Below, in pieces: positions 29,384-39,051 of a stretch of 64,000 nucleotides of DNA. The translations under genes were made by a program, and so were the position numbers. Within the stretch, counting starts at the first letter, position 1. Each line of letters begins with the position of its first letter. This DNA is from Ornithinimicrobium sp. INDO-MA30-4. Its GTDB lineage: Bacteria > Actinomycetota > Actinomycetes > Actinomycetales > Dermatophilaceae. The stretch is from contig NZ_CP091056.1 of assembly GCF_021535045.1 (NCBI RefSeq), positions 2,480,001 to 2,544,000 of the forward strand, written 5' to 3'. The notes under the pieces were generated by a model. That model was not told the DNA's origin, made no database searches, and saw only the letters and a program-made list of their open reading frames with translations.

Positions 29384-31048
29384 TTAGTCGAGTTCGCTCA
29401 GGTGGCCGTCGGCCACGTGCCAGCGTCGAGTCGTGCGGACGTTGCTCCGCATTCGGCGGTCGTGGGTGACGAGCAGGACGGTCCCAGCGAAGTCTTCCAG
29501 CGCCTCCTCCAACTGCTCAATGGCCGGCAGGTCCAGTGGTTGGTCGGCTCATCAAGGACCAACAGGTTGATGCCTTCGGCTTGCAGCAGCGCCAGACCGG
29601 CACGGGTCCGCTCGCCGGGAGACAGTGAGTTGCTAGCCCTGGTGACGTGATCACCGCGCAACCCAAACTTGGCGAGCAGTGTGCGGGCCTCCGCCTCTGA
29701 CCAGTCCGGCAATGCGTCCAGGAAGGCCCGGCCCAAGGATGTGTTTGAGTGGAACGCATCTCTGGCCTGGTCAATCTCGCCCAGGCGGATGCCGCTGCCC
29801 AGGTGTGCCATGCCAGCCTCGGGTTGTATCTGGCCCAGGATCAATGCGATCAACGTCGACTTGCCCGCGCCATTGGGCCCGGTGACCACGATCCGGTCTG
29901 CCCACTCGATCCCCGTGCTGATCGGCCCCAGGGTGAAATCGCCGCGTTGCACCGAGGCTCCGGCGAGGGTGGCGACCACCGAGCCAGAGCGTGGGGCGGG
30001 AGCGATCGTCATCCGAAGGTCCCATTCCTTGCGTGGTTGCTCGACCACTTCAAGGCGTTCAATGGCTCGGTCCAGTTGGCGGGCCTTGGCTCCCTGCTTT
30101 TCACTGACCGCCACATTGTGGTTGCGCACATGCTTGTCGGGGTCGGACGCCTTCTTTTTGCATTCGAGACGCCCTTGTCGGTCCACTGCCGTTGTCGGAT
30201 GGCGCGGCTGGCAAGATCATCTTTTGCTGACGCATACTCCTCAAAGCGGTCTTGAGCAGCCTGTTTAGCCAGCGCTCGCTCTTGCAGGAACGAGTCATAA
30301 CTGCCCGCGTAGTAGTTGGCCCGCTGTTGCGCGAGGTCTAACTCCAGGACGGCGTTGGTGGTGCGAGCCAAAACTCGCGGTCATGGCTCACCATGATGAC
30401 CGGCGCTCGGAGGCTGATGACGAACTGCTCCAGCCGCTCCAGGCTGGCCAAGTCGAGGTCGTTGGTCGGCTCATCCAGCAAATAGATGTCATAGCGAGAC
30501 AGCGTCAGGGCCGCCAGGCTCACCCGTGCTGCTTGGCCGCCAGAAAGGCTGGACATCTTGGTGTCGAGGCCAACCGTGATGCCGACCGCGGCCAACGCGT
30601 CGTGGCTGCGCTCTGCCAGGTCTGCGCCGCCGAGCGAGAGCCAGGTTTGCAGCGCGATCTCGTAGCGGTCGGCTGCGCCCGGGGAGGCATCGCCGAGGGC
30701 GTCGGCAGCCGCATACATTTCGACTTCGGCTGGTCCGACTCCCGTGCGTCTGGCCAGGTAGGCCTCGATATCGGGGTCAGCAAGTTGCTCGTGACCATGG
30801 TTGGCGGGGGAGCGGCGCGGCTCTTGTGGCAGGTAGCCAATGGTTGCCGAAGCAGGGCTGACCTGGACTCGACCGCTTTCAGGCTCCAGCAACCCAGCCA
30901 AAATGCGCAGCAAGGTCGACTTGCCAGCCCCGTTGGCGCCGACCAGACCGACGAGGTCGCCGGGGGCCAGGTTAAAACTGAGGTCGGAAAAGATGGTGCG
31001 GCTGCCAGGGCTAGCGGACAGATCGCTGACGAGAAGATGTGCAGACAT
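29384..31048 (-). CDS. ABC-F family ribosome-associated ATPase (frameshifted)
   Basis: Soluble ABC protein with two nucleotide-binding domains and no membrane part; ABC-F proteins act on ribosomes, some giving antibiotic resistance by target protection. NBD1: GLVGANGAGKSTLLRILAGL, LSGGQAARVSLAAL signature, IYLLDEPTNDLDL Walker B, VSHDREFL. The Lys/Arg-rich linker (RAIRQRQWTDKGVSNAKKKA) is typical. NBD2: VVTGPNGAGKSTLIALILGQ, LSPGERTRAGLALLQ, LLVLDEPTNHLDL, VTHDRRM. Breaks near 30372, 30165 and 29535. Ends HLSELD at 29384. About 555 residues. The subtype cannot be fixed from sequence alone. Confidence 0.87.
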
Positions 31049-31111
31049 GAGGGACCTTCGATGAGCGTGCGAGTGCGGCCGGGGTTAGCTCAGAGATCCA
31101 TGGAGCAAATG

Positions 31112-31969
31112 CTATCCCAGGTATGCGGTGTGCAGCGCGCCGTCGATGCCCGGTTGCGGGTCGCTCAGTTCCTTTGCTGCGCTGGTGATGAAGAGTGTCT
31201 GGCCGTCCGCACCGCCGAGTGCGCAGGCGGTTGGCTGCGTGGCCCCGACCTCGACCCGAGTCAGGACGTCGCCCGTGGCGGGGTCCAACTCAATGACAGC
31301 GCCACCGCCATAAAGCGCGATCCACAGGTGGCCGAACTGGTCGATATCGATGCCATCCGGGATGCCGTCGATATCGGCAAAGGACCAGGTTTGGCGCTGC
31401 TGCGGCAACGACTCGAGACCGGAGGTGTAGTCGAAGACATAGAGAGCCTCGTCGCCGGAGTCCACCCAATACATGGTGTCGCCAGCAGCGTTGAAACGCA
31501 GGCCATTGGCGATGGTGGTGCCCTCGCGCAGGCGCAATGATGGCAGGCCAGGCTGCGCCAGCCAGAGCGAGCCAGCACCGCGCTGCCCGTCTAACTCCAT
31601 GGTCCCGATGAGCAATCGACCCGCTGCGTCGATCCGTCCGTCGTTAAACCGGTGATCCTCGGGCATCTCGATGGTTGTCGGCGCGTGGTCACCCGGCCAG
31701 CGGATCTCATTGCGCAGGCAGGACACTTCGCAGTGCAGGCCAATCTCGCGAAAGGTCGCGAAGGTGTCGTGATGCTCGACAACGTGATTGTTGAGTGCCG
31801 ACCCATCCCAGGCCGCCCGGTGAAACTCGCCCGCGAGCACGTCAACCCAACTCAAAGTGGCAGTGGGCGCATCCCATCGTGGGCATTCGCCGAGCCGCTG
31901 AGCCAAGGGCAACAGCGGAGTCGCAGAAATCGTCCGGAGATCAGGGCTGATCGATATGGGCTTCATCAC
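31112..31969 (-). CDS. SMP-30/gluconolactonase/LRE family protein
   Basis: Intact, 285 residues, six-bladed beta-propeller lactonase family (sugar lactone hydrolysis). The family metal-site pattern is visible: LGECPRWDAPT (Glu), HRFNDGRIDAAGRLLIGTM (Asn), TTIANGLRFNAAGDTMYWVD (Asn) and DIDGIPDGIDIDQFGHLWIA (Asp). GTG 31969 or ATG 31966 can start it. It sits 3 bp after the kinase-like gene. The substrate is unknown. Confidence 0.88.
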   Translation of the reverse strand: MMKPISISPDLRTISATPLLPLAQRLGECPRWDAPTATLSWVDVLAGEFHRAAWDGSALNNHVVEHHDTFATFREIGLHCEVSCLRNEIRWPGDHAPTTIEMPEDHRFNDGRIDAAGRLLIGTMELDGQRGAGSLWLAQPGLPSLRLREGTTIANGLRFNAAGDTMYWVDSGDEALYVFDYTSGLESLPQQRQTWSFADIDGIPDGIDIDQFGHLWIALYGGGAVIELDPATGDVLTRVEVGATQPTACALGGADGQTLFITSAAKELSDPQPGIDGALHTAYLG

Positions 31970-31972
31970 ATA

Positions 31973-32545
31973 TCAATCATGACTGGGGTTCTGAGTAAGT
32001 TTGGCCAACCACTCGCGGTTGTCCGCGTTGCTCGTGAGTCACACCATCGAAAGCGCCGGGCACTCATCGCTCAAAGTGTCCATTCGCTGGGCCGGTTGGT
32101 GGGGGATGCGCCAAGCCCAGCGCAGCATCTGGTTGGGCTCGGTCAAGACCGTGTGCAGGGGTGGCTGGATGTTACCGGCTTCGAGTTAGGTGTGGTGAGT
32201 CTGGAGCGAAAGAGTGCGCGCATCCAGTTGGCGCAACACGGTTGAGCGGGGCAGATCAAGCCAGACCATGAGGTCATCCCGCGCGGTCAAAATGTCTCTG
32301 ACCTGGTCAAACTGCCACTCGGTGACCCAGCTGGGTTGGCTGGCTAACTCGCCAACATCCGCGTGAAAACTGGGCCGCATGGTCCAGTTATGCCCGTGCG
32401 CCAAAGCGTCCATCTCGACATACCGGATCTGTAGTGCGCTGGCGATGGCTTGAGCCAATGTCGACTTGCTGCCTCCAGGCGAGCCCTCACTCAGGATGCG
32501 GCGGGGCCGTTGAGGCAGTGGGCCGGTGGAGCGCAAAGTCGGCAT
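31973..32545 (-). CDS. P-loop kinase of the adenylate kinase/topology-modulation type (frame broken)
   Basis: N-terminal half reads RRILSEGSPGGSKSTLAQAI (P-loop variant), IRYVEMDALAHGHNWTMRP and WVTEWQFDQVRDILTARDDLMVWLDLPRSTVLRQL, matching small nucleotide-kinase-like proteins annotated as AAA or topology-modulation proteins. The frame meets a stop near 32188. The likely remainder in the same frame continues LEAGNIQPPLHTVLTEPNQM, then LRWAWRIPHQPAQRMDTL, with a second break near 32043, ending at 31973. RWAW plus the trailing basic region is typical of the family. It could be a sequencing artefact or real decay; unlike most breaks here it needs two changes. Confidence 0.55.
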
Positions 32546-32744
32546 AAGGGGGTGTCGGGTGTCTGATCACATGGGTGGATGCTGTCACCGCAGAGCGGCT
32601 TGGCGTCAGCGTGTTTAGATCGCCGACACAACATAACGAAAACTATTGGAATAGGTTTCGTCTCGTTTGGGGTTGGCGTGTTTGAATCACATCGCATCTT
32701 TGTCGGGCAGCCTTGCCCGGCACGTCTTCGAAAGGCCATCTCTT

Positions 32745-33560
32745 ATGTCTCGCAAGCTCATCCTCGGGGTCTCCGCCATCACTGCCGCTTTCACGCTGGC
32801 TGCCTGCGGCGGCTCTGACTCCGACTCGGGCAGCGACGCTGCAGGCTCAACTGCAGCGGGTGAATACGGCACGATCTCCGACGGCACGCTCGTCGTCGCC
32901 ACCGAGGGCACCTACCGCCCATTCACTTATCACGAGGGTGGCGCTGGCGACCTGACCGGTTATGACGTCGACGTTGTCACCGAGGTCGCTGACCGTTTGG
33001 GCCTGGAGGTCGAGTTCGAGGAGACCCAGTTCGACGGCATCTTCGCAGGCCTGGAAGCCAACCGCTTTGATGTGATCGCCAACCAGATCTCGATCAACGA
33101 CCAGCGCGAAGAATCCTACCTGATGAGCGACCCCTACACGGTGTCGCCGGGTGTTGTCGTGGTGGCCGAGGACAACACCGACATCACCAGCCTGGCCGAC
33201 CTGGATGGCAAGACCACTGCCCAGTCGCTCACCAGCAACTGGTTCACCGTTGCAGATGACAACGGAGCCAACGTCGAGGCTGTTGAGGGTTGGGCCCAGG
33301 CCATCACGCTGCTGGAGCAGGGCCGCGTCGACGCCACCGTCAACGACAAGTTGACCTTCCTGGACTACGAAACCACGAACCCCGAGGCCGGCATCAAGAT
33401 CGGCGCGGAGACCGACGAAGAGTCACTGAACGCGTTCGTCTTCACCAAGGACAAGGAAGACCTCAACGAGGCTTTCAACGAGACCCTGGTGCAGATGCAG
33501 GACGACGGCACCTTGGCTGAGTTGGGCGAGAAGTACTTCGGCCAAGACGTTTCGCAGTAA
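32745..33560 (+). CDS. Amino-acid ABC transporter substrate-binding lipoprotein
   Basis: Intact 271 residues. Lipoprotein signal MSRKLILGVSAITAAFTLAAC with lipidated Cys21, then a Ser/Gly/Asp linker. The family 3 periplasmic-binding fold shows LVVATEGTYRPFTYHE, GYDVDVVTEVADRLGLEVEF, FDVIANQISINDQREESYLM and DATVNDKLTFLDY. Pattern and gene order (binding protein, permease, ATPase) resemble cystine/polar amino acid importers of the TcyABC/FliY type, but the ligand is inferred. GAAAGG at about 32730 serves as ribosome binding site. Confidence 0.92.
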   Translation: MSRKLILGVSAITAAFTLAACGGSDSDSGSDAAGSTAAGEYGTISDGTLVVATEGTYRPFTYHEGGAGDLTGYDVDVVTEVADRLGLEVEFEETQFDGIFAGLEANRFDVIANQISINDQREESYLMSDPYTVSPGVVVVAEDNTDITSLADLDGKTTAQSLTSNWFTVADDNGANVEAVEGWAQAITLLEQGRVDATVNDKLTFLDYETTNPEAGIKIGAETDEESLNAFVFTKDKEDLNEAFNETLVQMQDDGTLAELGEKYFGQDVSQ

Positions 33561-33569
33561 GCCCCAGAC

Positions 33570-34235
33570 GTGAGTGAGAACGCGCAACTTTTCCTAGACT
33601 CCCTCTGGCCCATTGTCGAGGGTGCCATCAAAGGCACCATTCCGCTGGCGCTGATCTCGTTTGCCATCGGTCTTGTCATCGCGCTGATTGTGGCGTTGAT
33701 GCGACTGTCCAAGAGCAAAGTGCTCTCAGTGCTGGCGCGGATCTACATCTCGATCATTCGGGGCACCCCGCTGTTGGTGCAGCTGTTCGTGATCTTCTAC
33801 GGGATGCCGTCCGTGGGGATCACGTTGGATCCGTGGCCGAGTGCCATCATCGCGTTTTCGCTCAATGTCGGCGGTTACGCCGCTGAGGTTATTCGCGCGG
33901 CCATTTTGTCCGTTCCCCGCGGCCAGTGGGAAGCCGGCTACACCATCGGTATGTCGCAGACCCAGCAACTAGGCCGGGTCATCCTGCCCCAAGCGGCCAG
34001 GGTGTCAGTGCCACCGCTGTCCAACACCTTCATATCGTTGGTGAAGGACTCGTCACTGGCATCGTTGATTTTGGTGACCGAGACTTTCCGGGTGTCCCAA
34101 GAGATCGCGGCCTTCAGCCAAGAGTTCATGCTGCTCTATATCGAGGCCGCCCTGGTCTACTGGGTGATCAGCACGTTCCTGGCGTTTGGTCAGTCGATGT
34201 TGGAAGAAAGGCTGGATCGCTATGTCTCAAAATGA
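33570..34235 (+). CDS. Amino-acid ABC transporter permease
   Basis: Intact 221-residue HisM/GlnP-type permease starting at GTG 33570, 9 bp after the binding protein. TM helices include [20 protein letters not shown]. The conserved [18 protein letters not shown] and the cytoplasmic EAA loop ([37 protein letters not shown]) are both present. Partner of the flanking binding protein and ATPase. Confidence 0.94.
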   Translation: MSENAQLFLDSLWPIVEGAIKGTIPLALISFAIGLVIALIVALMRLSKSKVLSVLARIYISIIRGTPLLVQLFVIFYGMPSVGITLDPWPSAIIAFSLNVGGYAAEVIRAAILSVPRGQWEAGYTIGMSQTQQLGRVILPQAARVSVPPLSNTFISLVKDSSLASLILVTETFRVSQEIAAFSQEFMLLYIEAALVYWVISTFLAFGQSMLEERLDRYVSK

Positions 34236-35071
34236 TGCCGACTCTGGGATCAGGGGAAACTCCGGCTCTCAGTCGCAGCCCGGCGCGATGAAACGCAGCG
34301 ATATGAACCAAGGCGACGTGCTGTTTGACGTCCAAGGGTTGAGCAAAAGCTTTGGCGACCTGCAGGTCTTGAAGTCGATTGACCTGACGGTGCGCAAGGG
34401 CCAGGTGTCTGTGTTGATGGGCCCGAGCGGCTCAGGCAAGACCACGGTGTTGCGCTCGCTCAACAGCCTGGAAAGCCCCGACGGTGGCACGATTACCTTC
34501 ACCGGTGGGCCGAGTTTTGACTTCGGCAAGGCGCAAAGAAGTCTGAACGCGCTTTGCTGCGGGACCAGTCAGCCATGGTCTTCCAACAGCACAACCTGTT
34601 TCCGCACCGGACGGTCCTCGAGAATGTCACCGAGGGGCCTATCCATGTGCAAAAGACGCCGAAGGCACAGGCGATCGCTGAGGCAGAGGCGCTATTGGCT
34701 CGAGTTGGGTTGGCGGATAAGCGCGACGTTTATCCCTTCCAGCTCTCTGGCGGTCAGCAGCAGCGGGTAGGCATCGTTCGGGCGCTCGCGCTCAAGCCGG
34801 ATGTCTTGCTCTTTGATGAGCCAACCTCAGCGCTCGACCCTGAGCTAGTCGGCGACGTCTTGGCCGTGATGAAGGAGTTGGCTGACGAGGGCTGGACGAT
34901 GGTTGTCGTCACCCACGAGGTGTCCTTTGCCCGCGCGGTCGCGGACCAGGTCATATTATGGATGGTGGCGTTGTCCTGGAGGCTTCAGCGCCGTCGCAGA
35001 TGTTTAGCAATCCGCGGCATCGCCGGACTCGGCAATTCCTCGATCGCATCCTCAACCCGCTGGGCGAATAG
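34222..35071 (+). CDS. Amino-acid ABC transporter ATP-binding protein (frameshifted)
   Basis: ATPase driving the importer. ATG 34222 overlaps the permease end by 14 bp. Walker [21 protein letters not shown]-loop [19 protein letters not shown], signature [19 protein letters not shown], Walker [18 protein letters not shown]-loop [19 protein letters not shown]. Breaks near 34537 and 34957 (T-run, [19 protein letters not shown]) are each one base. The repaired protein ends [11 protein letters not shown] at 35071, about 283 residues. A 25-residue N-terminal extension before [10 protein letters not shown] is unusual and may point to a later start (ATG 34303). Confidence 0.92.
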
Positions 35072-35102
35072 CCACAGAGGTGCCGCTGAGCGCGTGGGCG
35101 AC

Positions 35103-35902
35103 TCAGACGACGAGGACGCGGGTGCCCATCGACATGATGCCTTCGTTCCAGAACATGTCCATGGCCGCCGACGAGAGGCGAGAGCAGCCGTGCGAGGCCG
35201 GGTAGGGCGGGATAAATGCCGACCCGTGGATGGCGTAGTTGCCGGAGTAGTACATCGGCCGATACATCTCGCCGAGTTCGCCGTCCTGCCAGCCTGATGA
35301 GTAGGTGTACCAAACGTTGAAGTCGCCGGTGGGCGTGCGGGCGGTGTAATCGCGCCCTTCAAACTCGTATGGCTCGCCGTTGGCTGTCGAGGTGTTGAAC
35401 GTCATGCTGGTTGCGCCACTGCGCACCACGAGCAGGATCTGCCGGGCCTTGTTGACCTCGATGTAGTCGCCGCTGGAAGCCGGCGGGTGTCGATAGCCGC
35501 TGTTCTAGCGCGGCGTTGACGTTTGGCCCAACAACACCGTCTCGGTAGAGGCCGTTGGCCTTTTGGATGGCAAAGACTGCCTGCTCGGTGAGGTGGCCAT
35601 AGAAGTTGTCTTGGGCTCCACCAATAGCCGCTCGCAGCCAGTCTTTGCTGAATGTTGCCGACCGCATCGCCGGAATCTCCGCGGCGGAAGACTGTCTGCA
35701 CCGGTTCGGGCTCTGGCTCGGGTTCAGGCTCAGGCTCCGGCTCGGGGGCCGGTTCTGGTGCGGGCTCAGGAAAGCTATTGCCGTCGTCGACGACGCCGCC
35801 CAAGGTCGCGCCCAAAATGAGCACACCTTTGACGACCTCACGCCGTTGCAAGCTCACACGGCGGACCGGGAGCGCCCCCATACCTAGTATTTGTCTGCGC
35901 AT
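35103..35902 (-). CDS. L,D-transpeptidase with peptidoglycan-binding domain (frameshifted)
   Basis: Exported enzyme forming 3-3 cross-links in peptidoglycan. N-terminus with Arg-rich region and hydrophobic [15 protein letters not shown] segment, then a (EP)n repeat linker, which may span the wall. The peptidoglycan-binding domain follows ([57 protein letters not shown]). The YkuD domain shows [31 protein letters not shown], with the His, Ser-His-Gly-Cys nucleophile and Arg. Breaks near 35655 and 35495. Convergent with the ABC transporter, 31 bp apart. Confidence 0.85.
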
Positions 35903-35994
35903 TTCCTAAACCTCATTTCAATTGCCCGTCAACGATTAGATGTCATTGCCCGGCAAAAATTCACTACCGGGGGCAACCGAAGCCAAACTGTGAC

Positions 35995-37252
35995 CTAATC
36001 TTTAGCGTCAGCTGGGCTATTTCCGCTGGTCCCGTCACTGCCGTTGAGCACCCCGAGGCGTCGAGCCACCGGGATTTGGGTCCATCCTTGAAGTAAGACC
36101 GAAGCAACAACAACAAAGAAGACGACGCTAAAGAGGTCGCTTGCTGCGGCAACACCCACGGTGGCCGGGAAGGTCGCCAGCACAATAGGCACGGCGCCCT
36201 TGAGGCCCGCCCACGAGACATACCCCATCTCTTTGCGGTCGAAGCCAAGGGGCCAGGCAAAGGAAAGCGCTGGCGGGTCGGCCGACGAACATCAAGACGA
36301 CTGCAACAGCAATGCCAACCGGCGCTACGTCAATCAGATCCGAGGGGAAGATCAGCAACCCCATCGTCAAGAACATCGCGATCTGCGCAAGCCATGCCAG
36401 GGCATCGTTGGACTGGATGATGACGGTTCTGCCCGCCGTGACCCGGTTGCCGATCAAGAGACCGCAGACGTAGACCGCCAAGAAGCCATTGCCGGTCACC
36501 AACTCGGCCAAGCCGTAGGCGGATAGACCGAAGGCAAGCGCAAGCACGGGATAAAGGCCGGACGCACCAAGCCTCACTCGATCGATAGCCAGTGCGCCAA
36601 CTACGCCGACTGCCCACCCCACGCCGACGCCCAGCAGCAACCCGGTGGCTAACCCAAAGAGTGCTGCGCCAGGCCCTGCCGTCTGAAAGGTAATCAAGCC
36701 CAGCAGCGTCGTGGTCAGGATGACTGCCATCGGGTCGTTAGTGCCCGATTCGAGCTCGATGAGAGCGCGTATGCGCGGGCGGGGCAATGGACCACCGCCG
36801 CGAAAGAGCGTGAAGATTGCGGCGGCGTCCGTGGAAGCCACGATGGCCCCGAGCAGCAAGCCTTCTGGCCAACTCAGGCCGTCTTGGCCCAGGCTGAACT
36901 CCGTGAACGAGGCAAGCAGCCACCACGCGGTCGTGCCGACGATCAAGGTGGTGATCAGCACGCCGACGGTCGACAGCACTAGGCCGGGCGTTAGCACCGG
37001 GCGGACCGTTGACCATTCCGTGTCGAGTCCGCCGCTGAAGAGGATGAGGACGAGCGCGACCGTCCCGATGGCTTGGGCTAAGACGGGGGAGTCGAACGCG
37101 ACACCGCCTGGGCCCTCGGAGCCGACCAGCATGCCAAGGCCGAGAAACAACAGCAGGGCCGGGACTTTAAGGCCCTCAGAGAGCCGGGCGGCCGCCACGG
37201 AAATGAGCAGCAGCAATCCCACGAGCAGGATCGCGAGCGTTGTAGGTGGCAT
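35995..37252 (-). CDS. CPA1-family K+ or Na+/H+ antiporter (frameshifted)
   Basis: Monovalent cation:proton antiporter of the NhaP/CvrA type, about 418 residues with roughly 12 helices. Clear family segments: LILFSGGLDTEWSTVRPVL, GAIVASTDAAAIFTLFRGGG and ALIELESGTNDPMAVILTTT (ion-binding Asp in the ESGxNDP motif). One base is missing near 36250, after which the C-terminal GYVSWAGLKGAVPIVLATFP, typical of helix 11, is in the other frame. Ends ...SPADAKD. The cation is not predictable. Confidence 0.87.
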
Positions 37253-37349
37253 GTCACCTCCATGCGCTGAGTGGCTAGAGCCTTAAGAATATGGGAATGC
37301 GCTGAGTTGCTCCTGGATGTAGGTCTTGCGGGAGCCGGAGACACAAAAA

Positions 37350-37379
37350 GCCCTGGCGAGAGAAACCTCTCACCAGGGC
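37350..37379 (-). terminator. Intrinsic terminator at the left border of the element, reading leftwards
   Basis: On the minus strand GCCCTGGTGAGAG (37379-37367) and CTCTCGCCAGGGC (37362-37350) form a 13-bp stem with one G-T wobble and loop GTTT, followed by TTTTTGTG. No minus-strand gene now ends here. The bases just upstream on the minus strand resemble a tRNA 3' end (see the left attachment-site entry), so this may be the original terminator of the tRNA-Pro gene, displaced by integration. Confidence 0.7.
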
Positions 37380-37383
37380 ACAA

Positions 37384-37398
37384 CTGTCCGGGTGACAG
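37384..37398 (-). other. Candidate left attachment site: tRNA-Pro 3'-end remnant
   Basis: Minus strand CTGTCACCCGGACAG resembles the 3' end of tRNA-Pro (CTGTCACCCCGACCA, 55423-55409): nine identical bases CTGTCACCC plus GAC after one mismatch. An intrinsic terminator follows, as after an intact tRNA. The IS481 copy begins immediately to the right and would have removed the rest. Short match, so moderate confidence. Confidence 0.4.
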
Positions 37399-37502
37399 TG
37401 TTGTGGTTCAGGACATCGGCGACACATGTCTCAAGACATCAGCGACACCCTGTCTCGCGTCATCGGCGACACTCTGCGGGCCGGTCGTGGTGATGCTCAT
37501 AA

Positions 37503-38693
37503 ATGTCGAAAGCGCGCTTGGTCATCGCTGCCCTGCTCACCGAGCACCTCACCCCTACCGAAATAGCCACTCGGTACGGAGTTCACCGATCCTGGGTTTA
37601 CCGACTCAAAGCCCGCTACGACGACATCGGTGACGCAGCATTCGAGCCACGATCTCGCCGGCCTCACCACACCCCGAACACAACAAACCCAGAAACCACC
37701 GCACGAGTCCTCGAGCTGCGCGAAACCCTCACCGACCAAGGCCATGACGCAGGCGCTGACACCATCCGGTGGCACCTACAACATGAACACCACACCGCAC
37801 TTTCCCGCGCGACGGTCCACCGGATCCTGGTCCGCAATGGGGCCATCACCCCAGCCCCTTCCAAACGCCCCAAAGCTCATACACCCGCTTCGCAGCAGAA
37901 CAACCCAACGAAACATGGCAATCAGACTTCACCCACTACCGCCTCCCAGGCGGTAAAGACACCGAGATCATCACCTGGCTAGATGACCACCCCGCTACGC
38001 GCTCCACATCAGTGCCCACCGCCGAGTCACCGCCAGCATCGTGCTAGCCACCTTCACCAAAGCCGCGGACCAGCACGGATACCCCGCATCCACGCTCACT
38101 GATAACGGGATGGTGTACACCACCCGCTTCGCGGGCGGGCGAGGCGGGAAAAGCACTTTCGAAGTCGAACTCAGAACCCGTGGCATCACCCAAAAAACGG
38201 GAAACCGAACCATCCAACCACCCAAGGCAAAGTCGAACGCTTCCAACAAACCCTCAAAAAATGGTTGCGAGCCCAACCCGCTCAACCCACCACACCAGCC
38301 CAACTCCAACAACGACTAAACCAGTTCCGCCACGAGTACAACAACAACCGGCCCCACCGATCACTGCCACACCACACAACCCCAACAACGGCCTACACCA
38401 CACGCCCCAAAGCAACCCCAGGAGACCGCAGCCAGGACAACCACTACCGAGTCAGAGACGACCGCGTCAGCAAAACCGGATCAGTGACACTGCGCTACAA
38501 CAGCAAACTCCACCACATCGGAATCGGCCGGACCTACGCCGGAACCTACGTTCGACTCCTCATCCAAGACCTCAACATCACCATCATCAACACCGCCACC
38601 GGAGAAATCCTGCGCGAGCTCACCCTGGACCCCACCCGCGACTACCAACCAAAAACCCCCAAACAAAACAACAGTGGCCCTACGTCTCCGTAG
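37503..38693 (+). CDS. IS481 family transposase (frameshifted)
   Basis: DDE transposase. N-terminal HTH: ALLTEHLTPTEIATRYGVHR, SWVYRLKARYDD. Second helical part: DTIRWHLQHEH and LSRATVHRILVRNGAI. Catalytic triad: D in WQSDFTHYRLPGG, D in STLTDNGMVYTTRF, E in GKVERFQQTLKKWL. Late conserved YNNNRPHRSLPHHT. Single-base losses near 37870, 37995 and 38197. About 397 residues repaired, normal for IS481. The stop lies within the 3' hairpin. If the breaks are real the copy is dead; errors are more likely. Confidence 0.85.
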
Positions 38694-38700
38694 GGCCACT
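38673..38700 (+). terminator. Hairpin at the 3' end of the IS481 transposase
   Basis: AGTGGCCCTACG (38673-38684) and CGTAGGGCCACT (38689-38700) form a perfect 12-bp stem with a 4-nt loop overlapping the transposase stop codon and abutting the right terminal repeat. Such hairpins at IS ends can stop read-through. Confidence 0.6.
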
Positions 38701-38724
38701 GTCGCCGATGTCCTGAGACATCAC

Positions 38725-39051
38725 ATGGTCGCCCTGGCCTCGGTGACCCTCAACACCTCTGTTGTGCGGTCGGTCCCTGCCGCTCGGTCACGCCAGACCA
38801 AGACGGTCAAGCGCCGCCTGACGAACAGCGACCACGCCCGCATGGTCGAGCTGTACGAAGCAGGTGACAACGCTCAGTCCGTGGCCGAGCAAGTCGGAGT
38901 CGCCAAGTCCACAGTCCTCCGAACCCTGAAGGCTCGGGGAGTGCAGGTTCGCCCGCGGGGACTGCACTACCAGACGGCGCTGCCCAGAATTACAGAACGA
39001 GTTGCGCTTTGGCACGAGCCAGACCCAAGGCAAAGCGAGGTGTCGGCTTAG
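38725..39051 (+). CDS. Helix-turn-helix protein, possibly a serine-recombinase C-terminal remnant
   Basis: About 108 residues from ATG 38725, which coincides with the right IS end. The centre reads KRRLTNSDHARMVELYEAGD, NAQSVAEQVGVAKSTVLRTL, KARGVQVRPRG. This resembles the HTH that ends some site-specific serine recombinases and small stand-alone HTH proteins. No catalytic domain is present on either side of the IS, so it may be a 3' fragment cut off by the insertion. The start codon may be fortuitous. Confidence 0.5.
   Translation: MVALASVTLNTSVVRSVPAARSRQTKTVKRRLTNSDHARMVELYEAGDNAQSVAEQVGVAKSTVLRTLKARGVQVRPRGLHYQTALPRITERVALWHEPDPRQSEVSA

Larger units (their letters stand above)
37399..38725 (+). 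mobile_element. IS481-family insertion sequence
   Basis: Terminal inverted repeats: CAGGACATCGGCGACA (37409-37424) is perfectly matched by TGTCGCCGATGTCCTG (38700-38715). The match continues imperfectly outward to about 37399 and 38725 (10 of 14). Near-copies of GACATCGGCGACAC recur at 37435 and 37461 inside the left end, likely extra transposase sites. One DDE transposase gene fills it. No convincing target duplication is seen. Confidence 0.8.

Noticed and set aside
30383-31540. 385-codon plus-strand frame across the ABC-F and SMP-30 genes
   Set aside because: It is antisense to two well-conserved families and has no domain of its own.
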